A stretch of DNA of 64,000 nucleotides from Allobosea sp. Root483D1 (GTDB lineage Bacteria; Pseudomonadota; Alphaproteobacteria; Rhizobiales; Beijerinckiaceae), in assembly GCF_001429505.1 (NCBI RefSeq), contig NZ_LMJW01000023.1, positions 1-64,000 on the forward strand, written 5' to 3'. Every line of letters starts with the position of its first letter. The first letter of the stretch is position 1. A program made the translations under genes and the position numbers. The notes under the pieces were generated by a model. That model worked only from the letters and a program-made list of their open reading frames with translations, searched no databases and had not been told where the DNA came from. This document shows, in pieces, positions 1 through 8,519 of the stretch.

Positions 1-1776
1 GACCTCGCCCGTCAGCGTGCGCAGCGCAGCGAGCAGCGCCTCGCGGTCGCCGCGGGCGTAGATTTGGTAGAGGAAGGAGGGATCGGCGCCGTTCGCGACG
101 GCGCGGTCGATCGCGGCAGCGACGGACCAGTTGTTGAGTGAGAGGCCGGAGGCGCTGCTCCAATCGGAGACGGGCGAGCCCGAGCCGCCCGAGCCGGCAC
201 TGACCAGCGAGCCGGGCCTGAGCGTGACCTCGACGGCTTTGGCGGTGTAGCTGACCTCGCTGGTGACGCCGACGCCGAAGGAGCCGACGGTCGTGACGTT
301 GCCGAATGTGCCGGTGCGCCCACCAGCGGCCGTCAGCACGGTGTAGGGCGCGTTAAAGCTATAGGAGCCGCCGCCGGCTACCAGCTGGATCGTGCCGGCG
401 AGGCTCGCCGTGCCGGTGACGGTGAACAGATCGGCGGCCGCGCCGGCGATCTCGACCCGATAGGTCGAGCCGGCGTTGAAGGTCGCGTTCCCAGTGACAG
501 CAAGCGTGCCTGTGCTGCCGCCTGGCGAAACGGTCGCGCCGGCATTGGCGGTTAAGTTGCCGGCAATGGTGCCGGTACCAAGAATCTGGCCGCCGTTGAG
601 CGTCACCGTCCCCTGTAGCGTACCATCAACTGCGGTCCCACCGGCGCTCTGGATGTAGCCGCCCGTGGTCGAAAGCGTCCCGCCAGCCTGGATGTTGACG
701 CTGCCGCTGTTGGTGACGCTGGTCAGCGCCGTGGTGAAGGCGCCGCTGACGAAGGTACCGCTGTTGGCGAGCGTCGCCGTGCCGGTAAACGCACTGGCGG
801 CGTTCGCCGTCCAGGTGCCGCTGTTGATCACGGAGACCGTCGAGCCGGCGACGCTGAAGCCGGTCCCCACGATTGTCCCCGCGTTGTCCACTATCAGTGT
901 TTTGCCAGAACCGTGCTGGCGGAAGGCATAGCCGGTCGCGGATGAGCTGATCGTGCCACTTGCCTGGTTGTTCAGCGTCGTATTTGAATTGGTGTAGAGT
1001 GAGGACGCCCCGGCGACGATCGTCCCGCCATTGTTCACGGTCGCGTCGCTCACATTGTTCAACGCGATAGTTTGATAAATCCCCGTCGGGCTGACTGTTA
1101 CACCTGCCCCAACGTTGATTACGACGGTGCCAGTTGTGCGGCCGGAGTAGGTAATAGCACCTTGCAGGTCGGCATTGACGTTCAATGTGCTGGAGCCGCC
1201 AGTGTCGATCAATAGAGCGCTGTTGTTAGCGCCAGCCGTAATAGTTGCGCCGACAGTGATGGTTAAGGTGCCGGGCGTTATGTGAGCATTGCGGTATTCC
1301 AGGCCATTCCCACCCGTCGTGATGGTGCCACCGGCGACCGTTTCGATCGTCGTGGTGCCAGAGGTGTTTGCGTTCACCTCGATCCCGATGCCGCCAGCCA
1401 GGTTCATCACCGCGTTCATGCCGGTGACGCTGATGGCATCGCTGGTCGGCCCGGATTGGCTGACCACAAGTCCGCCATTGCCGTTGAAACTGCTCGGTGT
1501 CGTCGTCGTGGCGAAAGTGACGTTGATCGCCGTGCCAAAGATTGTCAGTTCGGACGGGAAGGTCGCGTTACGGTCTGCGCCAGTGTTTCCGATGTTCACA
1601 TTGGCTGCCGGAGCGCCAACGATTATCGTTCCGCCGCTGTCGTCAGTACACTGATAATCGGCCCCACCGAGAAAGACGCAGGCTGCTCGTGCTCTGTCTG
1701 CGCTCAGCGGCATCAGGGCGGTTGTACCCAGGAGCAAGGCGAGGCGGCAGATGGTCATCTGATGGCGGCGTGGCAT
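1..1776 (-). CDS. Autotransporter passenger domain, 5' part; 3' end outside window
   Basis: The reading frame is open from an ATG at 1776 to position 1 with no stop. It begins with MPRRHQ, a hydrophobic stretch (LALLLGTTALMPL) and an A-R-A cleavage site near residue 31, so it is Sec-exported. The rest is rich in Gly, Thr, Asn and Ala and repeats motifs such as GGTLSTTGGYIQ and GGQILGTGTIAGNL, the beta-helix passenger of type V secretion. Near the left edge come YRVEIAG and a conserved pre-barrel segment (LYQIYARGDREALLAAL). The outer-membrane barrel would follow beyond the window. A second ATG at 1758 is possible; 1776 gives the more basic n-region. The role, such as adhesin, is inferred from the family only. 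Confidence 0.85.
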   Translation of the reverse strand, partial: MPRRHQMTICRLALLLGTTALMPLSADRARAACVFLGGADYQCTDDSGGTIIVGAPAANVNIGNTGADRNATFPSELTIFGTAINVTFATTTTPSSFNGNGGLVVSQSGPTSDAISVTGMNAVMNLAGGIGIEVNANTSGTTTIETVAGGTITTGGNGLEYRNAHITPGTLTITVGATITAGANNSALLIDTGGSSTLNVNADLQGAITYSGRTTGTVVINVGAGVTVSPTGIYQTIALNNVSDATVNNGGTIVAGASSLYTNSNTTLNNQASGTISSSATGYAFRQHGSGKTLIVDNAGTIVGTGFSVAGSTVSVINSGTWTANAASAFTGTATLANSGTFVSGAFTTALTSVTNSGSVNIQAGGTLSTTGGYIQSAGGTAVDGTLQGTVTLNGGQILGTGTIAGNLTANAGATVSPGGSTGTLAVTGNATFNAGSTYRVEIAGAAADLFTVTGTASLAGTIQLVAGGGSYSFNAPYTVLTAAGGRTGTFGNVTTVGSFGVGVTSEVSYTAKAVEVTLRPGSLVSAGSGGSGSPVSDWSSASGLSLNNWSVAAAIDRAVANGADPSFLYQIYARGDREALLAALRTLTGEV

Positions 1777-2144
1777 GGCGATCCGGCAGGGAGATTGGTC
1801 ACGCGCGGGGTTTCTCGACGAAAATCAGGACTGCCATAGAGCGCAACCGGCCGCATCCCCAAAGGGGGCGCATCCGACCGTTGCCACGAATTTGTCACAA
1901 GCTGTGGCGCGCCAGGCACAAGTACTTGCCAGGCTGCGCCGCTTCGGGGTGACGAAGGTTCCGTCCTCCGCAAGAACCCAGCACGATTGGGTGAAACCCA
2001 GCCTTTTGACTAGGGCGATAGAGCGTGTGCGGCGGCGTCTGGCCGAGCCAAGATCACGGAATGCTGACACCTCAGCGTCCGCTTGCAAGCCGGGTGTTGC
2101 GCCCCGGCCCGCCACCCACGGTCCTGATGCCGCCCGCGAACATT

Positions 2145-2228
2145 TCAGGAGCGCCAGCAACCGAGCAATAGGCCGCAAGCCAGCAGGGTAAGTGCGAGTG
2201 CCATGGCGTAAAGTGTCTCTGATTTCAT
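2145..2228 (-). CDS. Possible 27-residue hydrophobic peptide
   Basis: A short frame encodes MKSETLYAMALALTLLACGL and ends GCWRS. It is one hydrophobic segment preceded by a Lys and an acidic residue, and it has two lipobox-like sites (LLAC, LLGC). It is the only plausible coding signal between the autotransporter and the 2.26 kb remnant (1777-2260). No function is recognised and no strong ribosome binding site is visible, so it may be chance. Confidence 0.25.
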   Translation of the reverse strand: MKSETLYAMALALTLLACGLLLGCWRS

Positions 2229-2260
2229 CTGGGCGGCTGATCAACTAACCGTCAACGACC

Positions 2261-2561
2261 ATGATGACCGAGTGTTTCGGGTCGGAGCGAACGCGTACAT
2301 TGCTGCCGCCTTGTCCGCAGTCTGGCGCGGTTATAAGGTGGGGAATGCCTTTTTCAAGCTTGACGAACCCTGACAGCCTCGCCCGCGCTAATCACCTACT
2401 TGAAATGGCGTGGACTGAAGTCGAACAACGGGGCCTGATTTGCCGATGATGCCGGGAGAGCCCGGACACGCTTGGCCTATCTGATTGCTGGTCACTTTCA
2501 CGATGCGGTCGATGATCAGGAGTTTGTCGACTTCATCGTCGAGAGGTTCCTAGAAGGGTAG
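2261..2561 (+). pseudogene. Frameshifted remnant of a small protein
   Basis: Frame one reads to 2449 and has a protein-like end (SLARANHLLEMAWTEVEQRG). A second frame, opening after the stop at 2436-2438 and closing at 2561, reads RLAYLIAGHFHDAVDDQEF then VDFIVERFLEG, which also looks like real protein. The two halves together resemble one small alpha-helical protein broken by a frameshift. I do not recognise the family. The alternative is chance similarity to coding sequence. Confidence 0.3.
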
Positions 2562-2609
2562 CGGAACCGAACGGCTCTGCGGCGCATTTCTCGCTAGAGG
2601 AGATGCGCC

Positions 2610-2870
2610 ATGCCGAAGTTCCGCGTCACCAGCAACGATCCCCAGGGCTCATCCCGCCAGTCAATCGACTATCCGAGCGAACAGGCCGCATCCGATGATG
2701 CCCAGCGCTCCCTTGCGGATATGGCGAAGGACGCGCTTCCCGACGGCAAGCGCGCACACTTCAAAGTGAGGGTTGAAGATCAGGCGGGGGAGGAAGTCTA
2801 CTGCGGCTCCCTCGACTTCCAAGGGCACGGTCGAGAAAAGCGCGAAGGTAGGGACACGACTGAGAGCTAG
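2610..2870 (+). CDS. DUF6894 family small protein
   Basis: This 86-residue cytoplasmic protein matches the DUF6894 pattern common in Hyphomicrobiales: an N-terminal strand, a central helix over which alanine and acidic residues alternate (SEQAASDDAQRSLADMAKDAL), then DGKRAHFKVRVEDQAGEEV with the typical final strand. The start is an ATG preceded by GAGGAGATG at a good distance. The C-terminal tail (about residues 72-86) is charged and probably disordered. The function of the family is unknown. It stands alone among decayed genes. Confidence 0.7.
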   Translation: MPKFRVTSNDPQGSSRQSIDYPSEQAASDDAQRSLADMAKDALPDGKRAHFKVRVEDQAGEEVYCGSLDFQGHGREKREGRDTTES

Positions 2871-2948
2871 CACATTCCCAGCATGCCCGTCCTCGGTGCC
2901 ATGCCTCTCGCGGTTAGGCCATAAGGCCATTGTCGACGTCGAAGCTTG

Positions 2949-3324
2949 TCACAGTTCGCACCGGGTGAGCATTCGGCCTGTCGATTCAATCTCGAACAGG
3001 CAGTCCTCGATGAAGCGCACGGGCGTCCCGTCTTCAAGTTCATATTTTGTGACCGCGAGTTTCCGGAACGCCAGCCGACATCACAGCCGTCTTGCCGATG
3101 AACTTGGTCTGCAACCCCAGCCATGAGCGGCACAGCCGGATTTCGAGCGCGATGCGGCGCGCGGCATCGGCGTCGCCTCCCTGTGTCGTGAGTTCGAGTA
3201 CGATCGGCCCGCCGTTCTCCTGTGCGCGTCTCAACTGATCCGTGAAATCGTGGACGGTGTCGTTGGTGATCGCCCCGAGAAGCCGGATGTTCGGGCGCGT
3301 AACGGCAGACGCCTCAGCGTTCAT
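2949..3324 (-). pseudogene. ClpP/SppA-like serine peptidase remnant joined to a foreign tail
   Basis: The first frame (3324 to 3040) reads NIRLLGAITNDTVHDFTDQL, then ELTTQGGDADAARRIALEIR and KTAVMSAGV, the N-terminal half of a ClpP/crotonase-like fold in which the GG-D-A turn precedes the first active helix. The nucleophile region and the rest of the domain are absent. From about 3066 a shifted frame reads VTKYELEDGTPVRFIEDCLF then EIESTGRMLTR, which looks like the body of a different small protein, closing at 2949. This seems to be a deletion junction between two genes. The start overlaps the 3' end of the upstream hypothetical gene by 11 bases. Confidence 0.5.
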
Positions 3325-3607
3325 CGTGCACCGCTTCCGCCGCGTCCTGAAATGTCAGCGCGGCACAGAGCAGGCCGGCGGGAATGACGATGTCCTGCTG
3401 AAGCAGCCAAGCGACCGATGCCTCGCTCCGCCCCGACAGCCGCGCCAGCTCTGCCAGAAAGGGCCGGCCTGCGAATTCTGTTTCCAGATGCCTCGCCAAC
3501 AGCCTGCCGGTCGGAGGATGGCGAATCGAGAGCGTGTGGCGGAAAAGCGGTGTCGGTGTCTGCAGCATCGCTCGCGGTCCATAGTGCCCAATGCACCGAA
3601 CCGACAA
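3314..3607 (-). CDS. Hypothetical 97-residue protein
   Basis: The frame encodes a 97-residue protein with a variable N-terminus and a conserved-looking helical C-terminal half (PFLAELARLSGRSEASVAWL, then IPAGLLCAALTFQDAAEAVH). No family is recognised. Its stop lies 11 bases inside the ClpP-like remnant downstream, so the two were probably one translationally coupled unit. The ATG start at 3607 is uncertain; a later ATG at 3568 (MLQTPTP) is also possible. Part of it may be decayed like its neighbour. Confidence 0.4.
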   Translation of the reverse strand: MSVRCIGHYGPRAMLQTPTPLFRHTLSIRHPPTGRLLARHLETEFAGRPFLAELARLSGRSEASVAWLLQQDIVIPAGLLCAALTFQDAAEAVHDER

Positions 3608-3751
3608 CTTACCCCTGCGATCGCGGTTCCGGCGCCGATTAAACAGTGCGCCCGCGTACCCAGAGCCGCCGGCGATGAACGCCTGCGAGCGCTCTCCGTT
3701 TCAATGGCACCCGGGGACACCCCGGCTAATCCACCGAGAAGGAGAGTAGCA

Positions 3752-4042
3752 ATGGCAAACGACAAGCGTGGCTTCGGCTCCATGGACGACGACAAGCAGC
3801 GCGACATCGCCTCGAAGGGCGGTCAAAGCGTGGCGGACGAGAAGCGCAGCTTCTCCCAGGATCGCGAGCTCGCATCCGAAGCCGGTCGCAAGGGCGGCGA
3901 GAGAAGCGGTGGCGGTCAGCAGCACGCCAGCGGCTCTGACCGCAACCAGCAGGGAGGCGATGGCGAACGCGGCGGAAGTGGCAACTTCGCCAACGATCGC
4001 GAGCGAGCGTCCGAGGCCGGTCGAAAAGGCGGCCAGAGCTGA
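3752..4042 (+). CDS. KGG-repeat general stress protein
   Basis: This 96-residue, very hydrophilic protein has three copies of the stress-induced KGG motif (PF10685-type): ASKGGQS near residue 24, AGRKGGER near residue 47 and AGRKGGQS at the C-terminus, each after a short acidic/aromatic lead (FSQDRELASE, FANDRERASE). Gly/Gln/Ser linkers separate them. Members such as E. coli YciG are abundant in stress and stationary phase; the molecular role is not settled. The ATG at 3752 is preceded by GAGAAGGAGAG. A perfect 9-bp hairpin follows the stop. Confidence 0.85.
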   Translation: MANDKRGFGSMDDDKQRDIASKGGQSVADEKRSFSQDRELASEAGRKGGERSGGGQQHASGSDRNQQGGDGERGGSGNFANDRERASEAGRKGGQS

Positions 4043-4049
4043 GCAATCG

Positions 4050-4077
4050 CGCCCCCTCTCGTGACTGGGAGGGGGCG
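4050..4077 (+). terminator. Hairpin after the KGG gene
   Basis: CGCCCCCTC (4050-4058) and GAGGGGGCG (4069-4077) form a perfect 9-bp GC stem with a 10-base loop, 7 bases after the stop codon of the KGG gene. No U-tract follows, so it may act as a weak terminator or a 3'-end stabiliser. Confidence 0.45.
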
Positions 4078-4191
4078 TACCCAATCAGGAGGTTCGATTT
4101 CGCCAAGCTGAAGGAGCAGAACCCAGCCAAACACGCTCAACAGCGCCGGGGAGATCGAAGACATGCAATCTGAAAAAGGGCGCTGTTGACC

Positions 4192-4615
4192 TCACATAAA
4201 TTGCAGCTGCTCCTGTCGCGAGCCCTCAAGCGGCCTCGCGCTCAGCGGTAACCCACCGTCGAGGCTGTGCACTCGGACCGTCGGACAGACCCGCCGGGCA
4301 ATCTCGCAGAGATGCTGGGTGGTGAGTCAGGTGGATCACCTGGCCAGTCTGGGCCATGTCCGTGAACAGCCGAAAGGCTTCCTCGGCGCGGAAGTCGTCG
4401 AAGGTCTCCATGATCTCGTCGGCTACCAACGGCACCGTGCTACGGGCTGCCCGCACTAATCCGGGGACCACCCGGCGATAGCGTTGGAAGCGCGTGCCTT
4501 CGGAGAGCGCGTCGGCTGCCTTCGAGCCGCCCGCGGCGGACAGCGCGATCAGCGTTTTGCCGTTCCTCCGGGGCTGGGCGGCAAGCCCGGTATAGAATGA
4601 TCGAACGAGCGGCAA
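4192..4615 (-). pseudogene. C-terminal remnant of an AAA-family (YhaN/SMC-like) ATPase
   Basis: The central part reads TVPLVADEIMETFDDFRAEE then AFRLFTDMAQTGQVIHLTHH: the Walker B/D-loop and switch region of YhaN-like AAA ATPases. After LTHH the frame shifts by one base; the correct continuation, QHLCEIARRVCPTVRVHSLD, is in the next frame and ends at 4192. Upstream, LSEGTRFQRY matches the signature LSEGTRDQLY only for a few residues before it too slips frame. The N-terminal Walker A part is missing. The gene is dead. Confidence 0.7.
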
Positions 4616-5032
4616 CGGCGTCGGTTAGCAACGACTGGCGAAGCGTCAGTCCCCGAGATGAGTCCCCTGGTCCGGTCTTGAGCTATCCGAGGATCATCGA
4701 TCGGCAGCAGCGCATCCTGACTGGAAACAAGATCGTCCGGCGAAGAGAGGCTCCGTTCGGGCTACGGCACGAAGGCCGCATTCGAAGGACGAGTGGGCCC
4801 TGTCGCCCCAGTCCGACGATAAGCTCCCGCTATGGGAAGGTGTCGGCCTGGATCATAGGCGCAGCAAAAATTCCTCGCCTCCGCCCGGACGCAGACGCTA
4901 CGGCAATTTCGGTGCGTCGCCTAAACGGCCGGGCCGCGGCGGCCGGCCTTAAGTCAATGGCGGAATTTGATGACGGCGGATTAGCACCGCCAAAGTCACC
5001 ACTACCCAGATGCTGATCGCTGGGAGCGCGTC
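4616..5032. other. Intergenic, no convincing gene
   Basis: The frames here lack a recognisable domain or ribosome binding site. The right end (about 5015-5032) carries the leader and GGGAG Shine-Dalgarno of the GHMP kinase gene, so its promoter should lie here. Confidence 0.5.
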
Positions 5033-5971
5033 GTGGCTGGAATCTCCGAAACCGCCCCGAATGGCAAGCCGTTGCGCAGGATCGGCGTCGGGGCTGCCAG
5101 CGGGCACCATGGAGAGTTGCTGCAAGGGGTCTTCGAAGACTGGAACGGGCAACTCCATCGCGGCCTAGTCACCCTCCCGCTCACCAGGTTGGTATCGAAG
5201 GCGACATTCACCTGTGCGGCCACACCCGACCTCACCACGCGCCCAGGCGACAAGGTCAAGGCGGGCTCGGCTGCGCGCAAGACGCTGAGCCATCTGGGCG
5301 TTGCCGAAGGAGGTTTCCTCCATATCAAGAGCAACATTCCAATCGGTCATGGCTACGGCTCCTCCACTGCGGACGTCGTAGCCGCCATTCACGCCGTGGC
5401 GGCAGCCCACGCTGTCCGGCTGCAGCCCTCTCGTGTCAGCCAACTGGCGGTCGCCGCCGAACGCGCCAGCGACGCTCTCGCCTTCGATGGGCGCGCCGTT
5501 CTCTTCGCGCAGCGAGAGGGTGCCGTCCTGGAGGATTTCGGCGGCTCGTTGCCACCTCTGTTGTTGGTCGGCTTCAAGTCGATTGGAGGACGGCCGATCG
5601 ATACGCTGCATCTACCGCCAGCACGCTACGATAGTACTGAGATTCAGCAATTCCGTGTCCTGCGCGCGCTGATCGCCTATGCGGTCCGCTATCAGGATCC
5701 GAACTGCCTTGGGCGAGCGGCGACCGCTAGCGCGCTGCTCAGCCAGCGGCATCTGCCCAAACAGCATCTCGAACGCGTCATCGAAATCGCGGAAGGCTCT
5801 GGCGCATGCGGCGTCCAGGTGGCGCATAGCGGCTCACTGCTCGGTATTCTGTTCGACCACACCGGCAAAAACCTGCGACAGCGCGCGGAAAGCGTCGCTG
5901 CATCGGTGCAAAGATGCGGCTTCTGCGACGTCGAGTTTCACCAGATCAACGACGATGGCGCGCCATGGTAG
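5033..5971 (+). CDS. GHMP-family small-molecule kinase, PduX/L-threonine-kinase-like
   Basis: The 312-residue protein shows the two GHMP kinase signatures: SGHHGELLQG at residues 23-32 (PduX-like PGTCGELVQG motif) and the ATP loop IPIGHGYGSSTADV at 102-115. The C-terminal GSGACGVQVAHSGSLLGILF corresponds to GHMP motif 3. PduX phosphorylates L-threonine to O-phospho-L-threonine; the exact substrate here is not shown. No cobalamin genes surround it. Instead it overlaps the next gene by 7 bases (ATGGTAG), so kinase and PLP protein are co-translated and likely act in sequence. The start is GTG at 5033 with GGGAGCG upstream. A role in making a phospho-amino-acid precursor is inference. Confidence 0.8.
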   Translation: MAGISETAPNGKPLRRIGVGAASGHHGELLQGVFEDWNGQLHRGLVTLPLTRLVSKATFTCAATPDLTTRPGDKVKAGSAARKTLSHLGVAEGGFLHIKSNIPIGHGYGSSTADVVAAIHAVAAAHAVRLQPSRVSQLAVAAERASDALAFDGRAVLFAQREGAVLEDFGGSLPPLLLVGFKSIGGRPIDTLHLPPARYDSTEIQQFRVLRALIAYAVRYQDPNCLGRAATASALLSQRHLPKQHLERVIEIAEGSGACGVQVAHSGSLLGILFDHTGKNLRQRAESVAASVQRCGFCDVEFHQINDDGAPW

Positions 5972-7017
5972 CCTTGGACGGTGACTATTTCCGCGCGCTT
6001 GAAACTCCGCGCATGGCCGCGCTGGCTCCCAATCTGATCGCGGCAGCCTTCCCGCTGATGAAGCTCATGCCGGCGCGCTATATCCTGGACCGCGCAGTCG
6101 CCGACGGCGCATTCGAGGCCCGGATGCGCATCGTCGAGACGACATCCGGCACCTTCGGCATGGCTCTTGCCCTGCTGTCGGCAGCACGCGGGTACCGGCT
6201 CACACTGGTCTCCGCATCAAGCCTTGTAGACGCGAAGTATAAGGCACGCCTCGATGGTTTAGGCGCGCAGATGATTATCACGGAGGACCACGCTGGCGAT
6301 GGTGATCAGCTGGCGCGCCTGCAGCGCCTCGATGACATTCGCCGCGCGGAGCCTAACTGCTTCTGGCCACGGCAGTACGACAATCCAGGAAACGCGCTCG
6401 CCTATGCACGGCTGGCCGAACAACTCGTGCAGACGGTCGGCGAGATCGACTGTCTTGTTGGCTGTGTCGGGAGCGGCGGCTCGCTGTGCGGGACGGCAAT
6501 GTTTCTGCGCGCGGTCTTTCCGCATCTCATTGTCATTGCGGTCGACACTCACCGAAGTATCCTTTTTGGACAACCTGCCGGCAAGCGGTTGTTGCGCGGT
6601 CTCGGCAACAGCATCTTGCCTGGCAATCTCCGGCATGACCTCATCGACGAAGTCCACTGGGTTGGGGGATATCCGGCATTCAGCGAGGCTCGCCGCCTGC
6701 TGCGTGAGCATGGCATCTTCCAGGGGCCGACCAGCGCTGCCGCGGCCCTGGTCGGCAGATGGGCTGCGAGCACTCGGCCCGGAGCCCGGATCGCGGTCAT
6801 CATGCCGGACGAGGGTCACCGATACGCGGAAACGGTCTTCGATGACGCGTGGCTTGGCGCGTTACCGGGCTGGCCTTGCTCGCCGCCGTCCGAGCCGCGC
6901 GAGGTCACGATCGTCGAATCTGGGTCCGAGGCCGACTGGATGCGGTTCATATGGGCGAGACGCAGCCTCGACCGGATTGTCGATGACGAAGTCAAGAATG
7001 AGGGACGCTTTCGCTAA
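5965..7017 (+). CDS. Fold-type II PLP protein, cysteine-synthase-like, lacking the usual Schiff-base lysine
   Basis: The 350-residue protein has the tryptophan-synthase-beta/cysteine-synthase fold: substrate loop ETTSGTFG at residues 58-65, RQYDNPGN at 136-143 and phosphate cup GSGGSLCG at 169-176. In this superfamily the PLP lysine sits in SxKDR. Here the aligned segment is PARYILDRA (36-44), with Leu41 in the lysine position. The nearest lysine is Lys33 in FPLMKLMPAR, and I recall the same pattern in related proteins. It may use Lys33, bind a phospho-substrate without imine chemistry, or be a partner subunit. The start ATG at 5965 overlaps the kinase stop; upstream in-frame codons belong to the kinase. 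It converges on the next gene with a 4-base overlap. Confidence 0.75.
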   Translation: MVALDGDYFRALETPRMAALAPNLIAAAFPLMKLMPARYILDRAVADGAFEARMRIVETTSGTFGMALALLSAARGYRLTLVSASSLVDAKYKARLDGLGAQMIITEDHAGDGDQLARLQRLDDIRRAEPNCFWPRQYDNPGNALAYARLAEQLVQTVGEIDCLVGCVGSGGSLCGTAMFLRAVFPHLIVIAVDTHRSILFGQPAGKRLLRGLGNSILPGNLRHDLIDEVHWVGGYPAFSEARRLLREHGIFQGPTSAAAALVGRWAASTRPGARIAVIMPDEGHRYAETVFDDAWLGALPGWPCSPPSEPREVTIVESGSEADWMRFIWARRSLDRIVDDEVKNEGRFR

Positions 7018-8393
7018 TCCCTGGGCCGTCTACCCATCAGCCCGGCGGCATTGCGGCCAAGCCAATCCCAAGCATCGTCCGTCGATCGAAAGATCGTGTC
7101 ATTTCCAGCTTGGCCGACCGATCGATCCAGATCCTTCAACCCGCTGGCGGTCACGACTGCCACCACATGATCATCGGGGGCTATGACACCTCCTTCGCGC
7201 AGCCGGGCTAGCGCAAGCAGGGGCGTGACCGACGCCAGTTCGGCGAAAATTCCTTCGTCGCGGGCGAGGCGCTCCTGCATGTCCACAAGCCCGTCATTGT
7301 TCAGCGGCACGGAGCGGCCGGAGGACTCGCGCAATGCTTTCAGGGCCTGATAGGTGCTGCGTGGCGCACCGATCGAGACGGCAAGGCTTTCGAATGCCAG
7401 GCTGCGTTCCTCGAGCCTGTCGCTACCGGTGGCGAGCGCCTGCGCCAGCGACCCATGCACCTCGGCTGCCGCCATCCTAGGCAGTCGAGTGATCGCGCCT
7501 TGCGCAAACAGTTCCTGAAACCCCCTCCACACCCCGAACAGGGCATCGCCGTAGCAGACCGGCAAAACACACCAGTCGGGGGCGATGCCACCCGACTGCT
7601 CGACGATTTCATAAGCGATTGTCTTGTAGCCCTCGATGCCGAGGGCGTGACTGCCAACGACGGGCGTATGATAGGGCGACGCGACGAACCAGCCATAGCG
7701 TGTCGCGGCCTCGGCAAGCAGGGTCCAGCGATCCATCTTGTTGGCGAGCGGCAAAACGGTTGCACCGTATTTCCTGATCTGCGCCAGCATAGCGGTGGCC
7801 GAGCCGCCAAACGTTGCGACAACACATTGCAGCCCCGCGCGTGCGGCGTAGGCCGCGAGTGAGGCTCCGGCATTGCCGGATGAGGCCGTCGCCACCACCT
7901 TTGCCCCTTGAGCGCGCGCGAGCGACACCGCAACCGTCGAGAACCTGTCCTTGTGCGACCAGGTCGGGTTTCGGCCCTCGTCCTTGATGAAGAGGTTCCG
8001 GGCTCCCAACGCAGGACCGATCCGGGCAGCTTCAATCAAAGGCGTCTGCCCCTCCCCGAGCGAAACAGCGTCCTCCAGTGAGCATGGCAGCGCATAGGCA
8101 TAGCGCCACAATGATCGCGGCGCGTTTGGTGCGATCGAGCGCGGATCAACGGGCGAAGCGTAGACAGGCTTGAGATTGGCGGGCGCAACGTCGCGGCAGG
8201 CCGGACAGCCCCTGGAATCTATCTCGATGTTGACCGGGTAGGAAGCGCAGCAGCGGATGCAGGTGAGCCCGACGATGCTCGCGGCACCCGACCCCGCGTG
8301 CTCCTTCGGATCCTCGATCTCCAGCTTTGATCGATGGTGCAACGCTGGGGCCGAGCCACCTCCCGAGAGCCTGCTAACAGGTTGGTCGGCCAT
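7014..8393 (-). CDS. Threonine-synthase-like PLP enzyme with zinc ribbon
   Basis: The 459-residue protein begins with a CxxC...CxxC zinc ribbon (Cys45/48 and Cys63/66). The fold-type II PLP domain follows: NPTWSHKDRFS with the Schiff-base lysine at 148, SSGNAGAS at 171-178, and a phosphate-cup position reading CYGDALFG (280-287). Length and domain order resemble archaeal/plant threonine synthases, which use O-phosphohomoserine, but the family also contains related beta/gamma-replacement enzymes. It is read towards the kinase-PLP pair and diverges from the XRE regulator at 8520. A phosphorylated amino acid made by the kinase is an attractive substrate, by inference. Confidence 0.8.
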   Translation of the reverse strand: MADQPVSRLSGGGSAPALHHRSKLEIEDPKEHAGSGAASIVGLTCIRCCASYPVNIEIDSRGCPACRDVAPANLKPVYASPVDPRSIAPNAPRSLWRYAYALPCSLEDAVSLGEGQTPLIEAARIGPALGARNLFIKDEGRNPTWSHKDRFSTVAVSLARAQGAKVVATASSGNAGASLAAYAARAGLQCVVATFGGSATAMLAQIRKYGATVLPLANKMDRWTLLAEAATRYGWFVASPYHTPVVGSHALGIEGYKTIAYEIVEQSGGIAPDWCVLPVCYGDALFGVWRGFQELFAQGAITRLPRMAAAEVHGSLAQALATGSDRLEERSLAFESLAVSIGAPRSTYQALKALRESSGRSVPLNNDGLVDMQERLARDEGIFAELASVTPLLALARLREGGVIAPDDHVVAVVTASGLKDLDRSVGQAGNDTIFRSTDDAWDWLGRNAAGLMGRRPRD

Positions 8394-8471
8394 AGCAATT
8401 CCTCTGCACAGGATCGTTCGGTCGCCAACCGGTTCAAACAGTCGATTACCTCCCTGTCAACGCGGAATGTT

Positions 8472-8496
8472 CACTATAGTGTGTCGCACCATAGTG
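8472..8496 (+). promoter_or_regulatory. Two-site operator of the XRE regulator (C-box-like)
   Basis: CACTATAGTG at 8472-8481 is a perfect 10-bp palindrome; CACCATAGTG at 8487-8496 is a second copy with one change, 15 bp downstream. The arrangement resembles the paired C-boxes (ACTTATAGTC type) bound by control proteins of restriction-modification systems. It lies 24 bases before the XRE start and between two divergent genes, so it probably sets autoregulation and may control the threonine-synthase-like gene too. Confidence 0.6.
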
Positions 8497-8519
8497 CTCA
8501 TTGCCGCACCTTTTGCGGG

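Noticed and set aside
476..931. Proline/valine-rich + strand frames over the left end
   Set aside because: They are mirror readings of the minus-strand autotransporter, whose Gly/Thr/Asn repeats give Pro/Val-rich antisense frames.
8487..8500. Possible restriction-modification locus suggested by the C-box-like operator
   Set aside because: No methyltransferase or endonuclease gene lies within reach; the neighbours are PLP and quorum-sensing genes.
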